NCBI RefSeq assembly: GCF_005796225.1
Contig: NZ_VAHO01000002.1
Coordinates: 1-64,000, forward strand
From: Pseudarthrobacter sp. NamE5
Lineage (GTDB): Bacteria > Actinomycetota > Actinomycetes > Actinomycetales > Micrococcaceae
Length of the DNA: 64,000 nt
Direction of reading: 5' to 3'
Under the pieces are notes generated by a model. The model saw nothing but the letters and a program-made list of their open reading frames with translations. It ran no database searches and had not been told where the DNA came from. Numbering within the stretch: position 1 is the first letter of the stretch; every line of letters starts with the position of its first letter. The position numbers and the translations under genes are program-made. This document shows positions 7,776 to 16,020 of the stretch, in pieces.

Positions 7776-8726
7776 ATGGAACCTGTGGACACTGACGTTA
7801 CCGGCCCTGGGAATACCGGCGGAACGAACGACGACGGCACAAGCCACGGCGGCGCCCCTTCCGAAGAACCCGGTGCGGCCAAGCCGGTCGATGTGCCCAC
7901 CCTGGCCGACGTTCTCCTGGCTGTCGAGGAACTGTGGCCTGAATCCCTGGCCGAAAGCTGGGACGAAGTGGGACTGGTGGCAGGCCACCCCTCCGCGCCC
8001 GTCGCCAAGGTGATGTTCGCCGTCGACCCCACCCTCCAGGTCATCGAAGAGGCAGTCGAATGGGGAGCCGGACTCCTGATCACCCACCATCCGCTGCTGC
8101 TCAAGGGCGTCACCACGGTGGCTGCCACCACGCCCAAAGGCCGTGCAGTACACCGGCTCATCGAGTCGGGCACAGCGTTGCTGACGGTGCACACCAACGG
8201 TGATTCCGCCGTCGGAGGCGTCTCAGACGTGCTCGCTGACGCGCTGGGGCTCAAGGACGTCGCCCCGCTCACAGTTGCAGCGAACGGGCTCCCGGAAGAG
8301 GGCATCGGACGCGTGGGGGATCTGGCAGCGGCCGTGAGCCTGGGGGAATTTGCCGGCCGCTTGTTTGAAATCCTGCCCGCCGTGGCCGGGGGAGTGCGCG
8401 TCTCCGGGGACAGGGATGGCCTGGTGCGGAGGATCGCCGTGTGCGGCGGTGCCGGGGACTCGCTGTTCGACGAGGTGCGCGCCAGCAACGCCGACGTCTA
8501 CGTCACCGCAGACCTGCGCCACCACCCCGCGTCCGAGGCCAGGGAAGCTGCGCTGGATGGCCGGCCCTACCTGGTGGATGTCTCACACTTCGCGAGCGAG
8601 TGGCTGTGGCTGCCGGCAGCTGCGGCAGCGCTGGGCAATGTCTTGGGCGACCAGGGACACGACGTGGAGATCCGGGTCAGCACCACCAACAGCGATCCTT
8701 GGGACTTCATCCTCACTCCCGGCTAA
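7776..8726 (+). CDS. NIF3-like dinuclear metal-centre protein (YbgI/Nif3 family)
   Basis: A 316-residue member of the widespread NIF3 family, which forms hexameric toroids with a two-metal site per subunit. Some members act as GTP cyclohydrolase 1 type 2, but the family's general role is unsettled. The metal-binding ITHHPLLLKG motif (about 107-116) and the C-terminal DVSHFASEW (His and Glu ligands) are both present. Residues 1-38 form a low-complexity Gly/Pro/Asp/Glu tail not found in shorter homologues. The next gene on the same strand, the coiled-coil zinc-ribbon-like protein, starts 87 bp later. This pairing is common in actinobacteria. Confidence 0.9.
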   Translation: MEPVDTDVTGPGNTGGTNDDGTSHGGAPSEEPGAAKPVDVPTLADVLLAVEELWPESLAESWDEVGLVAGHPSAPVAKVMFAVDPTLQVIEEAVEWGAGLLITHHPLLLKGVTTVAATTPKGRAVHRLIESGTALLTVHTNGDSAVGGVSDVLADALGLKDVAPLTVAANGLPEEGIGRVGDLAAAVSLGEFAGRLFEILPAVAGGVRVSGDRDGLVRRIAVCGGAGDSLFDEVRASNADVYVTADLRHHPASEAREAALDGRPYLVDVSHFASEWLWLPAAAAALGNVLGDQGHDVEIRVSTTNSDPWDFILTPG

Positions 8727-8813
8727 GCCTGGGGTGCGAAGAGACGCGCTAGAGTCTAGGAAGCGCCGGTTCGGTGCCCGGCCCCGGCCGGTAGGGAGCA
8801 AGCGGAGGTAACA

Positions 8814-9551
8814 GTGGCGAAGGCAGCACCGGGGGAACAGTTGAAGCTACTCGAGCTGCAGGGGCTGGATGCCAAACTGAAGTCGCTTGCCAACCGCCGC
8901 CGCTCGCTGGAAACCGACCCCCGCATCAAGGACCTCGAAGCCGCCCTGTCGGTGGCCGGCGGAGAACTGGGCGCTGCGAAGATGGCAGTCCACGATGCCG
9001 AGGCTGAGCTGAAGCGTGCCGAGGCGGACGTGGAGCAGGTGGCCTCCCGGATCGGGCGGGACGAGGCCCGGCTGAACAGCGGCACCGGGCTGTCCAAGGA
9101 CCTGGTGGCCCTGCAGAAGGACATTGCCTCGCTCACCAAGCGGCGCTCTGACCTGGAGGACGTGGAGCTGGAGATCATGGAGCGGCTGGATTCGCTCCGG
9201 GCCAGGCAGGCACAACAGCAGGGGATTGTGGACGACATCCAGGCGTCCTTCGGCACCATCCGGGCCGAGCTGGATGCGGCCCTGGCCGAGGTGGAGGCGG
9301 AAGCCGTTGAAGTCCGTGCCCGGCGCTCCGCCTTCGCCGCCGCGCTCGACACCGGCATGCTGGCCGTCTACGAAAAAACGCTCGCCAGGCGTGGAGTGGG
9401 CGCTGCCCGGCTGTTCCACGGCACGTCCGAGGCCTCCGGCATGAAACTGAGCGCCGGGGACCTGGCCGAGATCAAGGCGGCCGCCGCGGACGACATCGTC
9501 TTCTGCCCCGACTCCGGGGCCATCCTGGTCCGTTCCGAAGAGTGGGCCTGA
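8814..9551 (+). CDS. Coiled-coil protein with degenerate C4 zinc-ribbon tail
   Basis: A 245-residue cytosolic protein. Residues 5-180 are almost continuous heptad-rich coiled coil (for example DLVALQKDIASLTKRRSDLEDV). The last 60 residues match the C4-type zinc ribbon found in this family, but most metal cysteines are missing. The usual CxxC knuckles are replaced by HGTSEASGMKL and by FCPDSGAIL, leaving one Cys. The GTG start at 8814 follows a perfect GGAGG at 8804-8808. It lies directly behind the NIF3 gene. I infer loss of zinc binding. The molecular role is unknown. Confidence 0.88.
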   Translation: MAKAAPGEQLKLLELQGLDAKLKSLANRRRSLETDPRIKDLEAALSVAGGELGAAKMAVHDAEAELKRAEADVEQVASRIGRDEARLNSGTGLSKDLVALQKDIASLTKRRSDLEDVELEIMERLDSLRARQAQQQGIVDDIQASFGTIRAELDAALAEVEAEAVEVRARRSAFAAALDTGMLAVYEKTLARRGVGAARLFHGTSEASGMKLSAGDLAEIKAAAADDIVFCPDSGAILVRSEEWA

Positions 9552-9596
9552 CCCGGCAGCAGGCCACCGCTCCGGCAGGTGTCAGTTGGGCAGGAT

Positions 9597-10361
9597 TCAG
9601 CCCGGCAGGATGATGTTCAGCGCGTGCGGCTTCCGGGCTGAGCCTTCCACCATTTCTGCAGCCCAGACTTCACCGGCGGCCCTGAGGAGGTCCGACGGCG
9701 TGGCGGGCGCCTTCCCGCGCCGGGTCAGCAGGTGCCGTGCCAGTTCGCCGCGGGTGTGCTTTGCGAAGTGGCTTACCACCTTCCGTGCGCCGTTCACCTC
9801 GGTGAACACGTTGACTGCCACCGTCTGGGCGGGTGGGGGAGACCAGGCTGCCGCATAGGTGCTGGAACGGCAGTCCACCAACAGGTGGCCGTCCACCGCC
9901 GGGGCCAGTGCGCTGGCCAGGTAGGGCTTCCAGAACGCGGCGAGGCGGCCGACGTCGGGCAGTGCAGTGCCCATGGACAGGCGGTAGGCCGGCACGCTGT
10001 CCCCAAACCGGAGGGCGCCCCACAGGGCGGAGATCACCAGCACGGATTCATCGGCCTTTCGCCGCTGGGCGGCGGTAAGACTCCGATACCCCAGTGCGTC
10101 GTACAGCACTCCGGAGTAGATCCGGTGCGCCGGTGCCGCCGGTTCGGCATGCAGCCGGGTGTTGCGTTCGACGTCATCCTTCAGCGAGGCCCCCACGCCC
10201 AGCAGGGCAAGGGCATCCTGGTGTGCGCTCACCGTTCCCAGGGCATCCAGCACCTTGGCCCGGCAGGTGTTCAGGTCCGGAAAACTCAGCAGGGGCCAGT
10301 CGATGGCGGGACCGCCCGACGCGGGCGTCTTGCCTTCGGAGGGGGGAAGCAGAATCAGCAC
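9597..10361 (-). CDS. yaaA: YaaA-family (DUF328) peroxide-stress protein
   Basis: A 254-residue homologue of YaaA, which in E. coli lowers free iron during peroxide stress. It begins MLILLPPSEGKTPASGG, the hallmark N-terminus, and has YSGVLYDALGY, VISALWGALRF, FWKPYL and a C-terminal VSHFAKHTRGELARHLL, all typical. It faces the preceding coiled-coil gene and is divergent from the RNase P RNA gene, whose 5' end lies 53 bp away. No signal peptide or membrane segment is present. Confidence 0.9.
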   Translation of the reverse strand: MLILLPPSEGKTPASGGPAIDWPLLSFPDLNTCRAKVLDALGTVSAHQDALALLGVGASLKDDVERNTRLHAEPAAPAHRIYSGVLYDALGYRSLTAAQRRKADESVLVISALWGALRFGDSVPAYRLSMGTALPDVGRLAAFWKPYLASALAPAVDGHLLVDCRSSTYAAAWSPPPAQTVAVNVFTEVNGARKVVSHFAKHTRGELARHLLTRRGKAPATPSDLLRAAGEVWAAEMVEGSARKPHALNIILPG

Positions 10362-10414
10362 CGTCCGATCCTACCGGCGCCAGGAACAGGCCCCGCCCCC
10401 GGTAGACTGGATGC

Positions 10415-10808
10415 GGATGGGACAGCCAGGCGGCCGCGCGTCACGCAAGTGGCTCGAGGAACGTCCGGGCTCCGCAGGGCAGGGTGGTGGGTAACGCCCA
10501 CTCGGGGTAACCCGCAGGCCAGTGCCACAGAAAACAGACCGCCTGGGTCGCGCCGGTTTGAAAGCGGCACGAAACAGGTAAGGGTGAAACGGTGGTGTAA
10601 GAGACCACCAGCTTCCCGGGTGACCGGGAAGGCTAGGTAAACCCCACCCGGAGCAAGGCCAGACAGGGCACGTTTGAGGGCTGCCCGCCCGAGTGCCCGG
10701 GTAGGCCGCTGGAGGGTGCCGGCAACGGCACTCGTAGATGGATGGCCGCCGCTCCCATGCCGGTAACGGCAGGGGAGAACAGAACCCGGCGTATCGGCTG
10801 TCCCATCC
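10415..10808 (+). ncRNA. rnpB: RNase P RNA (type A)
   Basis: The catalytic RNA that matures tRNA 5' ends. The ends pair exactly: GGATGGGACAGCC (10415-10427) with GGCTGTCCCATCC (10796-10808). Conserved blocks are present in order: GAGGAACGTCCGGGCTCC, CCACAGAAAACAGACCGCC, GGTAAGGGTGAAACGGTGG, TAAACCCCACCCGGAGCAAG and the final AGAACCCGGC. TAGACT at 10403-10408 could be the -10. Length is about 394 nt, normal for actinobacteria. Confidence 0.95.
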
Positions 10809-10852
10809 AATCATCAGTTTGACGTTGGAAGCTGTGTTGGGGATGCTGAACC

Positions 10853-11395
10853 GTGCCCGCAAATACTGATCCGATGTCCGGCTCCGGAACAGCCGGCCGG
10901 CAGCTTGCCGGCCCTGCGCGCCAGGCGCTTGCGCTGGCGGGGTTCCTTGCGCTTTCGCTGGCCGCCTGGGCGCTGGCGTCCATCCCCATCATCCTGCATA
11001 CGGGCGGTTGGTTCGCGGGCTCAATCAAGGCCCCGTGGATGCCGCCGTCCTGGATGTTCAGGACCATGTGGACGCTGCTCTACGCGGGAGTGGCCGTGGC
11101 CGCCTGGCTGGTCTGGCGGAAAGGGGAACTCACGGGAAGCAACCTGGCCGGCTATGTCGCCCAGCTGGTACTTAACGCGGCCTGGCCGCTGGCATTCTTT
11201 GGACTGTTCCCGGTGTTCGGCACCGCTGCCCTCTGGGCAGCCTTCCTGGTGATCGCCGGACTGGCTGCCTCCCTTGCCTTCCTCATTGTCCGCTTCGGGC
11301 CGTTGAGCCCCGCTGCCGGGCTGCTGATGCTGCCCTACTTCTCCTGGATCGTGTTCTCGTCCAGCCTCAACCTCTACTCGGCCATCCACAACTAG
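10853..11395 (+). CDS. TspO/MBR family membrane protein
   Basis: A 180-residue integral membrane protein with five predicted transmembrane helices. The family binds tetrapyrroles and takes part in stress responses. The signature APWMPPSWMFRTMWTLLYAGVAVAAWLVW and the later NAAWPLAFFGLFP and LLPYFSWIVFSSSLN match TspO. A polar 22-residue N-terminal tail precedes the first helix. The GTG at 10853 is preferred because GGGGA lies upstream. An ATG at 10874 has no ribosome site. It follows rnpB by 45 bp. The ligand cannot be told from sequence. Confidence 0.88.
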   Translation: MPANTDPMSGSGTAGRQLAGPARQALALAGFLALSLAAWALASIPIILHTGGWFAGSIKAPWMPPSWMFRTMWTLLYAGVAVAAWLVWRKGELTGSNLAGYVAQLVLNAAWPLAFFGLFPVFGTAALWAAFLVIAGLAASLAFLIVRFGPLSPAAGLLMLPYFSWIVFSSSLNLYSAIHN

Positions 11396-11418
11396 GGGTT
11401 GCGCCGCAGCGACCTTGC

Positions 11419-11434
11419 TGTGAGTGATTTCACG
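11419..11434. promoter_or_regulatory. Candidate CRP/GlxR-type binding site upstream of GAPDH gene
   Basis: TGTGA-GTGATT-TCACG matches the TGTGA-N6-TCACA consensus at nine of ten positions. It lies 217 bp upstream of the GAPDH start, in the 255-bp region between tspO and that gene. That region holds no other feature I can support. Confidence 0.5.
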
Positions 11435-11650
11435 CAATTCAGGCCGGTTCGGGACGGCCACCCAACCTAGAATGGAATCGGACGCAGGAGTTCTTCCGCC
11501 GGAGTTGCGTTCGCAGCCGGCGGTTTTTCTTTGCATGCGATCCAGGTGCCTGGGGGCCGACCCCTGCAGGCGCGGGTGCCCCTGCACAACATGTGGAGGC
11601 CGACATCCGTGTACGAGGACGTACGCGGCTGAACCGAGGAAGGTATTTCT

Positions 11651-13129
11651 GTGAGCCAGACGTCAGATTCTTGTCTTGATACGTGGATGGGCCGCGAGGC
11701 CCTTGCCGAGGCCATGATTCCGGTGATCGGCCGGCTGTACCGCGAAAACAACGTGGTGACCAGCATCCATGGCCGCAGCCTGATCAACAAGTCCACCATG
11801 AACATCCTCAAGGCACACCGCTTTGCCCGCCGGATGAGCAAGGACGAGCTGCTTTTGGAGGAGACCGCACCGCTGCTCAACACGCTGGCGGGGCTTGAGC
11901 TGGGGGCGGCTGCGATCGACATCGCCCGGCTCAACCAGAAGTTCAAGGAAGAGGGCAACGGCGCCACCCTTGAGGAGTTCCTCCGTGCCGAGCTCGCCGA
12001 GATTGTGGGCAAGCGCGGCGGCGATGACCGCACCAGCACCGACGTGGTGCTGTACGGCTTCGGCCGGATCGGCCGGCTCCTGGCCCGCCTCCTGATCGAA
12101 AAGGCCGGCGGCGGACACGGCCTGCGGCTGCGCGCCATCGTGGTCCGCAAGGGGGCGGACAACGACCTGTCCAAGCGTGCCAGCCTCCTGCGCCGGGACT
12201 CAGTCCACGGCTCCTTCGAAGGCACCATCCGGATCGACGAGGAAGCCAACACCATCACGGCCAACGGCGTCCAGATCCAGGTCATCTACTCGGACAACCC
12301 GGCCACCATCGACTACACCGCCTACGGCATCAACAATGCACTGGTGGTGGACAACACCGGACGTTGGAGGGACGCCGAAGGCCTGTCCCAGCACCTGCAG
12401 AGCAAGGGCGTTGCCCGCGTATTGCTGACTGCGCCGGGCAAGGGTGAGCTGAAGAACATCGTCCACGGCATCAACCACCGCACCATCGAGGACACGGACC
12501 AGATCGTGTCCGCGGCGTCCTGCACCACCAACGCCATCACCCCGGTGCTGAAGGCCATTAATGACAAGTACGGCGTTGTCCACGGCCATGTGGAAACTGT
12601 GCACTCCTTCACCAATGACCAGAACCTGATTGACAACTTCCACAAGGGTGACCGCCGCGGCCGCTCGGCGGCGCTGAACATGGTGATCACCGAAACCGGT
12701 GCAGCAAAGGCCGTGGCCAAGGCGCTGCCCGAACTGCTGGGCAAGCTCACCGGCAGCTCCATCCGGGTCCCCACTCCGGACGTTTCCCTGGCCATCCTCA
12801 ACCTGAGCCTGGAGAGCGGCACCACCAAGGATGAGGTCAACAACTACCTGCGCGAGATGTCCCTGCATTCGGACCTGCGCAAGCAGATCGATTACATCGA
12901 TTCCCCCGAAGTGGTGTCCACCGACTTCGTGGGGTCCCGCCGCGCCGGCATCGTGGATGGACTTGCCACCGTCTCCACGGACAAGAACCTGGTGCTCTAC
13001 GTCTGGTACGACAACGAGTTCGGCTACAGCTGCCAGGTGGTCCGCGTCATGGAGGAGATGGCAGGCGTAAACCCGCCGTCCTTCCCGGCAAAGGAATCCG
13101 CGGCAGCCCTCGCCGCGATCGCCGTCTAG
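11651..13129 (+). CDS. Glyceraldehyde-3-phosphate dehydrogenase, long GapB-like type
   Basis: A 492-residue GAPDH with an N-terminal extension of about 125 residues before the Rossmann motif VVLYGFGRIGRLLARLL. Normal glycolytic GAPDH is about 335 residues. The catalytic Cys is in SAASCTTNAITPV and VWYDNEFGYSCQVVR ends the core. Corynebacterium GapB has the same long architecture and serves gluconeogenesis, so a gluconeogenic role is inferred. The extension is helical and contains a FARRMSKDELLLEE stretch. The GTG at 11651 follows GAGGAAGG by 9-10 bp. A candidate CRP/GlxR site lies upstream and a 14-bp hairpin downstream. Cofactor preference (NAD or NADP) cannot be read from what I see. Confidence 0.9.
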   Translation: MSQTSDSCLDTWMGREALAEAMIPVIGRLYRENNVVTSIHGRSLINKSTMNILKAHRFARRMSKDELLLEETAPLLNTLAGLELGAAAIDIARLNQKFKEEGNGATLEEFLRAELAEIVGKRGGDDRTSTDVVLYGFGRIGRLLARLLIEKAGGGHGLRLRAIVVRKGADNDLSKRASLLRRDSVHGSFEGTIRIDEEANTITANGVQIQVIYSDNPATIDYTAYGINNALVVDNTGRWRDAEGLSQHLQSKGVARVLLTAPGKGELKNIVHGINHRTIEDTDQIVSAASCTTNAITPVLKAINDKYGVVHGHVETVHSFTNDQNLIDNFHKGDRRGRSAALNMVITETGAAKAVAKALPELLGKLTGSSIRVPTPDVSLAILNLSLESGTTKDEVNNYLREMSLHSDLRKQIDYIDSPEVVSTDFVGSRRAGIVDGLATVSTDKNLVLYVWYDNEFGYSCQVVRVMEEMAGVNPPSFPAKESAAALAAIAV

Positions 13130-13147
13130 GCTCCGGACACTGCCTCG

Positions 13148-13187
13148 CGTTTCCCGGCTGATCTGCTCTGTATTCAGCCGGGAAACG
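13148..13187. terminator. Long perfect hairpin after the GAPDH gene
   Basis: CGTTTCCCGGCTGA at 13148-13161 pairs perfectly with TCAGCCGGGAAACG at 13174-13187 (14 bp, 12-nt loop). There is no T-tract, as in many actinobacterial I-shaped terminators. It ends 16 bp before the next start codon. Confidence 0.65.
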
Positions 13188-13203
13188 GGACCACACTGGT
13201 GGC

Positions 13204-13413
13204 ATGGAAAAAGATTCAACGCTCCAGCACGACACCACCCTCGAACACGCCCTCGACGTCGCCAAAGCCAACCACAAAGAGGCTGTCCGGCTGCTGGAGG
13301 GCGCACGCGCCGCCTACAAGACGGGCGACGTCGGAGAGGACCGGGTGCGTCAGCTGGAAGGATTGCTGGCGATCGCGGAGGAAGACCTCCGCAGGGTGAT
13401 GCGCGAGCAATAG
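13204..13413 (+). CDS. Small hypothetical protein, charged and helical
   Basis: A 69-residue, highly charged protein. The heptad-like pattern (EHALDVAKANHKEAVRLLEG, then VRQLEGLLAIAEEDLRRVMR) predicts two antiparallel helices. It has no Cys, signal peptide or membrane segment. The ATG at 13204 has only GGTGG close upstream, a poor ribosome site. An overlapping frame at 13199 gives a low-complexity, implausible product. I recognise no family. The gene sits between a hairpin and the secreted nuclease gene. Confidence 0.55.
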   Translation: MEKDSTLQHDTTLEHALDVAKANHKEAVRLLEGARAAYKTGDVGEDRVRQLEGLLAIAEEDLRRVMREQ

Positions 13414-13518
13414 CATCGGCCCTGCACCTGTCCTCCACACTGTGGATATCAGCCGGTAGGTCCGGCGGGTGCCCTAGGCTCGTCTGGTGCATGACGACAC
13501 CAGCGGGATACCTGCCCC

Positions 13519-14316
13519 ATGTCCGTGAGCTGGTCCGCCTATCGCCGGGCGCGCCGCCGCTCCCGGCAGGCGTGGGGCATCCTGATGCTGGCTGCCGTGT
13601 CGGTTGCGGCCGGCCTCACCTGGTTCTTCACGGCCGGCCAGTTCCAGGCAGGGGCGCCTGCTGTTGCAGGGCCGAAAGAGGCACCGGTCTTCGACCCGGC
13701 ATGGATGAAGCCGGTGGTGCCGGTGAACCAGGTGCCCCGCGGTTCTGCCCTCGCCGCGCTGGAGGCCATCGCCGTCAAGGGACGGGCCGCCAAGGATGGC
13801 TACCAGCGGGAATCTTTTGGCCAGGCCTGGCAGGACGTTGACAGGAACGGCTGCGACACCCGCAATGACATCCTGCGCAGGGACCTGGCAGAAGTGGTGT
13901 TCATGGAGGATTCCACCTGCCGGGTGGCCTCCGGACGCTTCCATGAGCCTTACACGTCACAGTTAGTGGACTTCCGCCGTGGCCCGGAAAGCAGCCGTGC
14001 GGTTCAGGTTGACCATGTGGTTGCATTGGGTGATGCCTGGCAGAAGGGCGCCCAGGGACTGACCGCCATGCAGCGCCAGAGCCTGGCCAACGACCCCCTG
14101 AATCTCATCGCGGCCGACGGCCCCGCGAATCAACAGAAAAGCGCGGCCGACGCCGCCACCTGGCTTCCGAAGAACAAATCCTTCCGGTGCCACTATGTGG
14201 CGCGGCAAATCTCCGTCAAGGCGGCCTATGGCCTGTGGGTGACGGAGGCTGAGAAGGACGCCATGAAGCGGGTGCTGGCAGCCTGCCCGGGACAGGAGAC
14301 TGTCAGGGCAAACTGA
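13519..14316 (+). CDS. Membrane-anchored or secreted HNH endonuclease family protein (DUF1524)
   Basis: A 265-residue protein with a basic N-terminus (RRARRRSRQ) and one hydrophobic segment at about residues 18-40, so it is exported or anchored with the catalytic part outside. The C-terminal half carries the HNH motif: VQVDHVVALGDAW (catalytic His), NDPLNLIAADGPANQQKSAAD (metal Asn/His region) and WLPKNKSFRCHYVARQ. Similar secreted proteins are widespread in actinobacteria, and extracellular DNA degradation for nutrients is the usual guess. There is no immunity gene beside it, which argues against a toxin role. It faces the deformylase gene, 5 bp apart. Confidence 0.85.
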   Translation: MSVSWSAYRRARRRSRQAWGILMLAAVSVAAGLTWFFTAGQFQAGAPAVAGPKEAPVFDPAWMKPVVPVNQVPRGSALAALEAIAVKGRAAKDGYQRESFGQAWQDVDRNGCDTRNDILRRDLAEVVFMEDSTCRVASGRFHEPYTSQLVDFRRGPESSRAVQVDHVVALGDAWQKGAQGLTAMQRQSLANDPLNLIAADGPANQQKSAADAATWLPKNKSFRCHYVARQISVKAAYGLWVTEAEKDAMKRVLAACPGQETVRAN

Positions 14317-14321
14317 TGGCC

Positions 14322-14894
14322 CTAGTGTCCGAAGGGGTCCGGGTCCACGCCCGGCATCCAGGTGAGGCCGGGAACGCCCCAGCCGTTCTTCTTTGCCTGC
14401 TTCATGGCCTTCCGGGAGTAACGGTCCATCAGTCTGTTGACATACAGCTTGCCGTCCAGATGGTCGTACTCATGCTGGATCACCCTTGCGAACCATCCGG
14501 TGGCCTCAAACCTCACGGGTTTTCCGTCGCCGTCAAAGCCCTCCACCCGGGCCCATTCGGCCCGCTTGAGCGGATACTGTTCTCCGGGGAAGGACAGGCA
14601 TCCTTCTTCTTCCTCATCGGGATCGGGAACAGCGCCGGAAATCTTTGACAAAGTCAGGACAGGATTGACCACCACTCCGGCGGGAGGAGCGCCGTCGTCG
14701 TTGGCGTACTTGTACACAAAGATGCGCTTGCCCACCCCTACCTGGGGTGCAGCGAGGCCCACTCCGTTCGCGGCATCGTTCGTCTCGAACATGTCCGCTA
14801 TCAACGTGCGCAGTTCGTTGTCGAAGACGTCCACCTCGGAGGCCCTGCGGTGGAGAACGGGTTCTCCCCAAATGGTAATCGGCAGAACGGTCAT
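14322..14894 (-). CDS. def: Peptide deformylase
   Basis: Removes the formyl group from nascent N-terminal methionine. All three signature motifs are present in the 190-residue protein: GVGLAAPQVG (about 44-53), EGCLSFPG (metal Cys) and QHEYDHLDG (two metal His and the catalytic Glu). The ATG at 14894 follows AAGGACC. The open frame continues far upstream through the tRNA-His region, which is not coding. The C-terminal GVPGLTWMPGVDPDPFGH tail is common in Arthrobacter. It is separated from tRNA-His by a strong terminator. Confidence 0.95.
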   Translation of the reverse strand: MTVLPITIWGEPVLHRRASEVDVFDNELRTLIADMFETNDAANGVGLAAPQVGVGKRIFVYKYANDDGAPPAGVVVNPVLTLSKISGAVPDPDEEEEGCLSFPGEQYPLKRAEWARVEGFDGDGKPVRFEATGWFARVIQHEYDHLDGKLYVNRLMDRYSRKAMKQAKKNGWGVPGLTWMPGVDPDPFGH

Positions 14895-14963
14895 CTTCAG
14901 CGGTCCTTTGGCTGTCTCTCGTGCGGCTACGTCGGATGCGGGAGCAGTGGTGCAGTACGCAGC

Positions 14964-15010
14964 GAAAAAAGAAGGAGGCCGCACCGGATATCCGGTGCGG
15001 CCTCCTTCTT
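14964..15010 (-). terminator. Terminator of tRNA-His (42-bp perfect palindrome)
   Basis: Positions 14969-15010 are a perfect palindrome centred on GGATATCC, with arms reading GAAGGAGGCCGCACC. Six A at 14965-14970 give a U-tract on the minus strand, so this ends the tRNA-His transcript. Confidence 0.88.
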
Positions 15011-15037
15011 GGACAGCTGCACATGCCGTCCCGTGAG

Positions 15038-15111
15038 GGTGAGCGACGGGGGTTGAACCCGCGACCTCCTGGACCACAACCAGGCGCTCTGCCAACTGAG
15101 CTACGCCCACC
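15038..15111 (-). tRNA. tRNA-His (GTG anticodon)
   Basis: The acceptor stem GTGGGCG pairs with CGCTCAC. The anticodon stem CCTGG/CCAGG holds the loop TTGTGGT, with anticodon GTG. Position 15111 supplies the extra 5' G (G-1) facing discriminator C73, the tRNA-His identity pair. CCA is not encoded. Confidence 0.95.
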
Positions 15112-15238
15112 ATGTGCCTGCAGATCTACCGGCGAACCGGGCCTCTGGAAAGGCAACTCATATAGCTTACCTGCTCTTCAGGGGTGCTTCGTCCACTTTT
15201 GCGGTTTTCCCGGAAAATTTCATCAAAGGTGGCGCAGA

Positions 15239-15868
15239 TTACATTTCCGGCTTTCCGGCTTCCCCCGGGGAAGTGATCCGGCGGGCGATCTGCTGGGCTG
15301 TGACGCTGTCCGGTCCAGGTGAAGGCACGAACACAGCTTCCCGGTAATAGCGCAGCTCATCGATGGAGTCCTTGATGTCGCCCAAAGCACGGTGGCCGCC
15401 CTTCTTTGCCGGCGACTGGAAATAGGCCCTGGCGAACCAGCGGCGCGAAAGCTCCTTGATGGTGCTGACGTCAATCACCCGGTAGTGCAGGTGCTCAACC
15501 ACCGCAGGCATGTCCCGCGAGAGGAAGACCCTGTCCGTGCCCACCGAATTTCCGCCCAGCGGCGCTTTCCGCGGGTCCGGCACCCACTCGGAGATGTACC
15601 CCATAACGGCGGCCTCGGCCTCGGCCATCGTTTTGCCGTGGGGCAGTTCCTTGAGGAGGCCGGACTTGGTGTGCATGTCCCGGACAAAATCGTTCATCTG
15701 CGCCACGGCTGCATCATCGGGTTTGATCACTACATCGACGCCGTCCCCCAGGATGTTCAGTTCCGAATCGGTGACCAGGGCCGCCACTTCGATCAGGGCG
15801 TCGTTCTTGATGTCCAGACCCGTCATTTCGCAGTCGATCCAGACGATTCTTTCGTTAGATATAGGCAC
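15239..15868 (-). CDS. orn: Oligoribonuclease
   Basis: A 3'-5' exonuclease of the DEDDh family that degrades 2-5 nt RNAs and pGpG. The 209-residue protein has IVWIDCEMTGLD (Exo I, metal Asp and Glu), MNDFVRDMHTKSGL (Exo II) and KKGGHRALGDIKDSIDELRYYR (Exo III, catalytic His and Asp). The C-terminal tail of about 25 residues is longer than in E. coli. Convergent genes are absent: it points away from the mannosyltransferase gene, with about 150 bp between the start codons. Confidence 0.95.
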   Translation of the reverse strand: MPISNERIVWIDCEMTGLDIKNDALIEVAALVTDSELNILGDGVDVVIKPDDAAVAQMNDFVRDMHTKSGLLKELPHGKTMAEAEAAVMGYISEWVPDPRKAPLGGNSVGTDRVFLSRDMPAVVEHLHYRVIDVSTIKELSRRWFARAYFQSPAKKGGHRALGDIKDSIDELRYYREAVFVPSPGPDSVTAQQIARRITSPGEAGKPEM

Positions 15869-16020
15869 CGGACCAGACTACCGTTACACCTCCGGGGAGC
15901 CTGCCGATGCTAGGATTTCGAAGACGCGGCGGGTCGTGCCGCGCTCCGTTTCGACGCGCTCCGGGCAGCTTTCAACCCAATGGGCGGAACCGCAAACAAG
16001 AAAGATTGGACCATCCTGAA

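Noticed and set aside
13519..14316. The HNH protein as a polymorphic toxin or GmrSD-type defence component
   Set aside because: It has no delivery domain, immunity gene or GmrS-like partner. The N-terminal hydrophobic segment and DUF1524 match ordinary secreted nucleases.
14969..15010. The 42-bp perfect palindrome read as an insertion-element end or dispersed repeat
   Set aside because: It lies directly after tRNA-His, and an A-run on the plus strand supplies the U-tract on minus. It is the tRNA terminator, with no transposase nearby.
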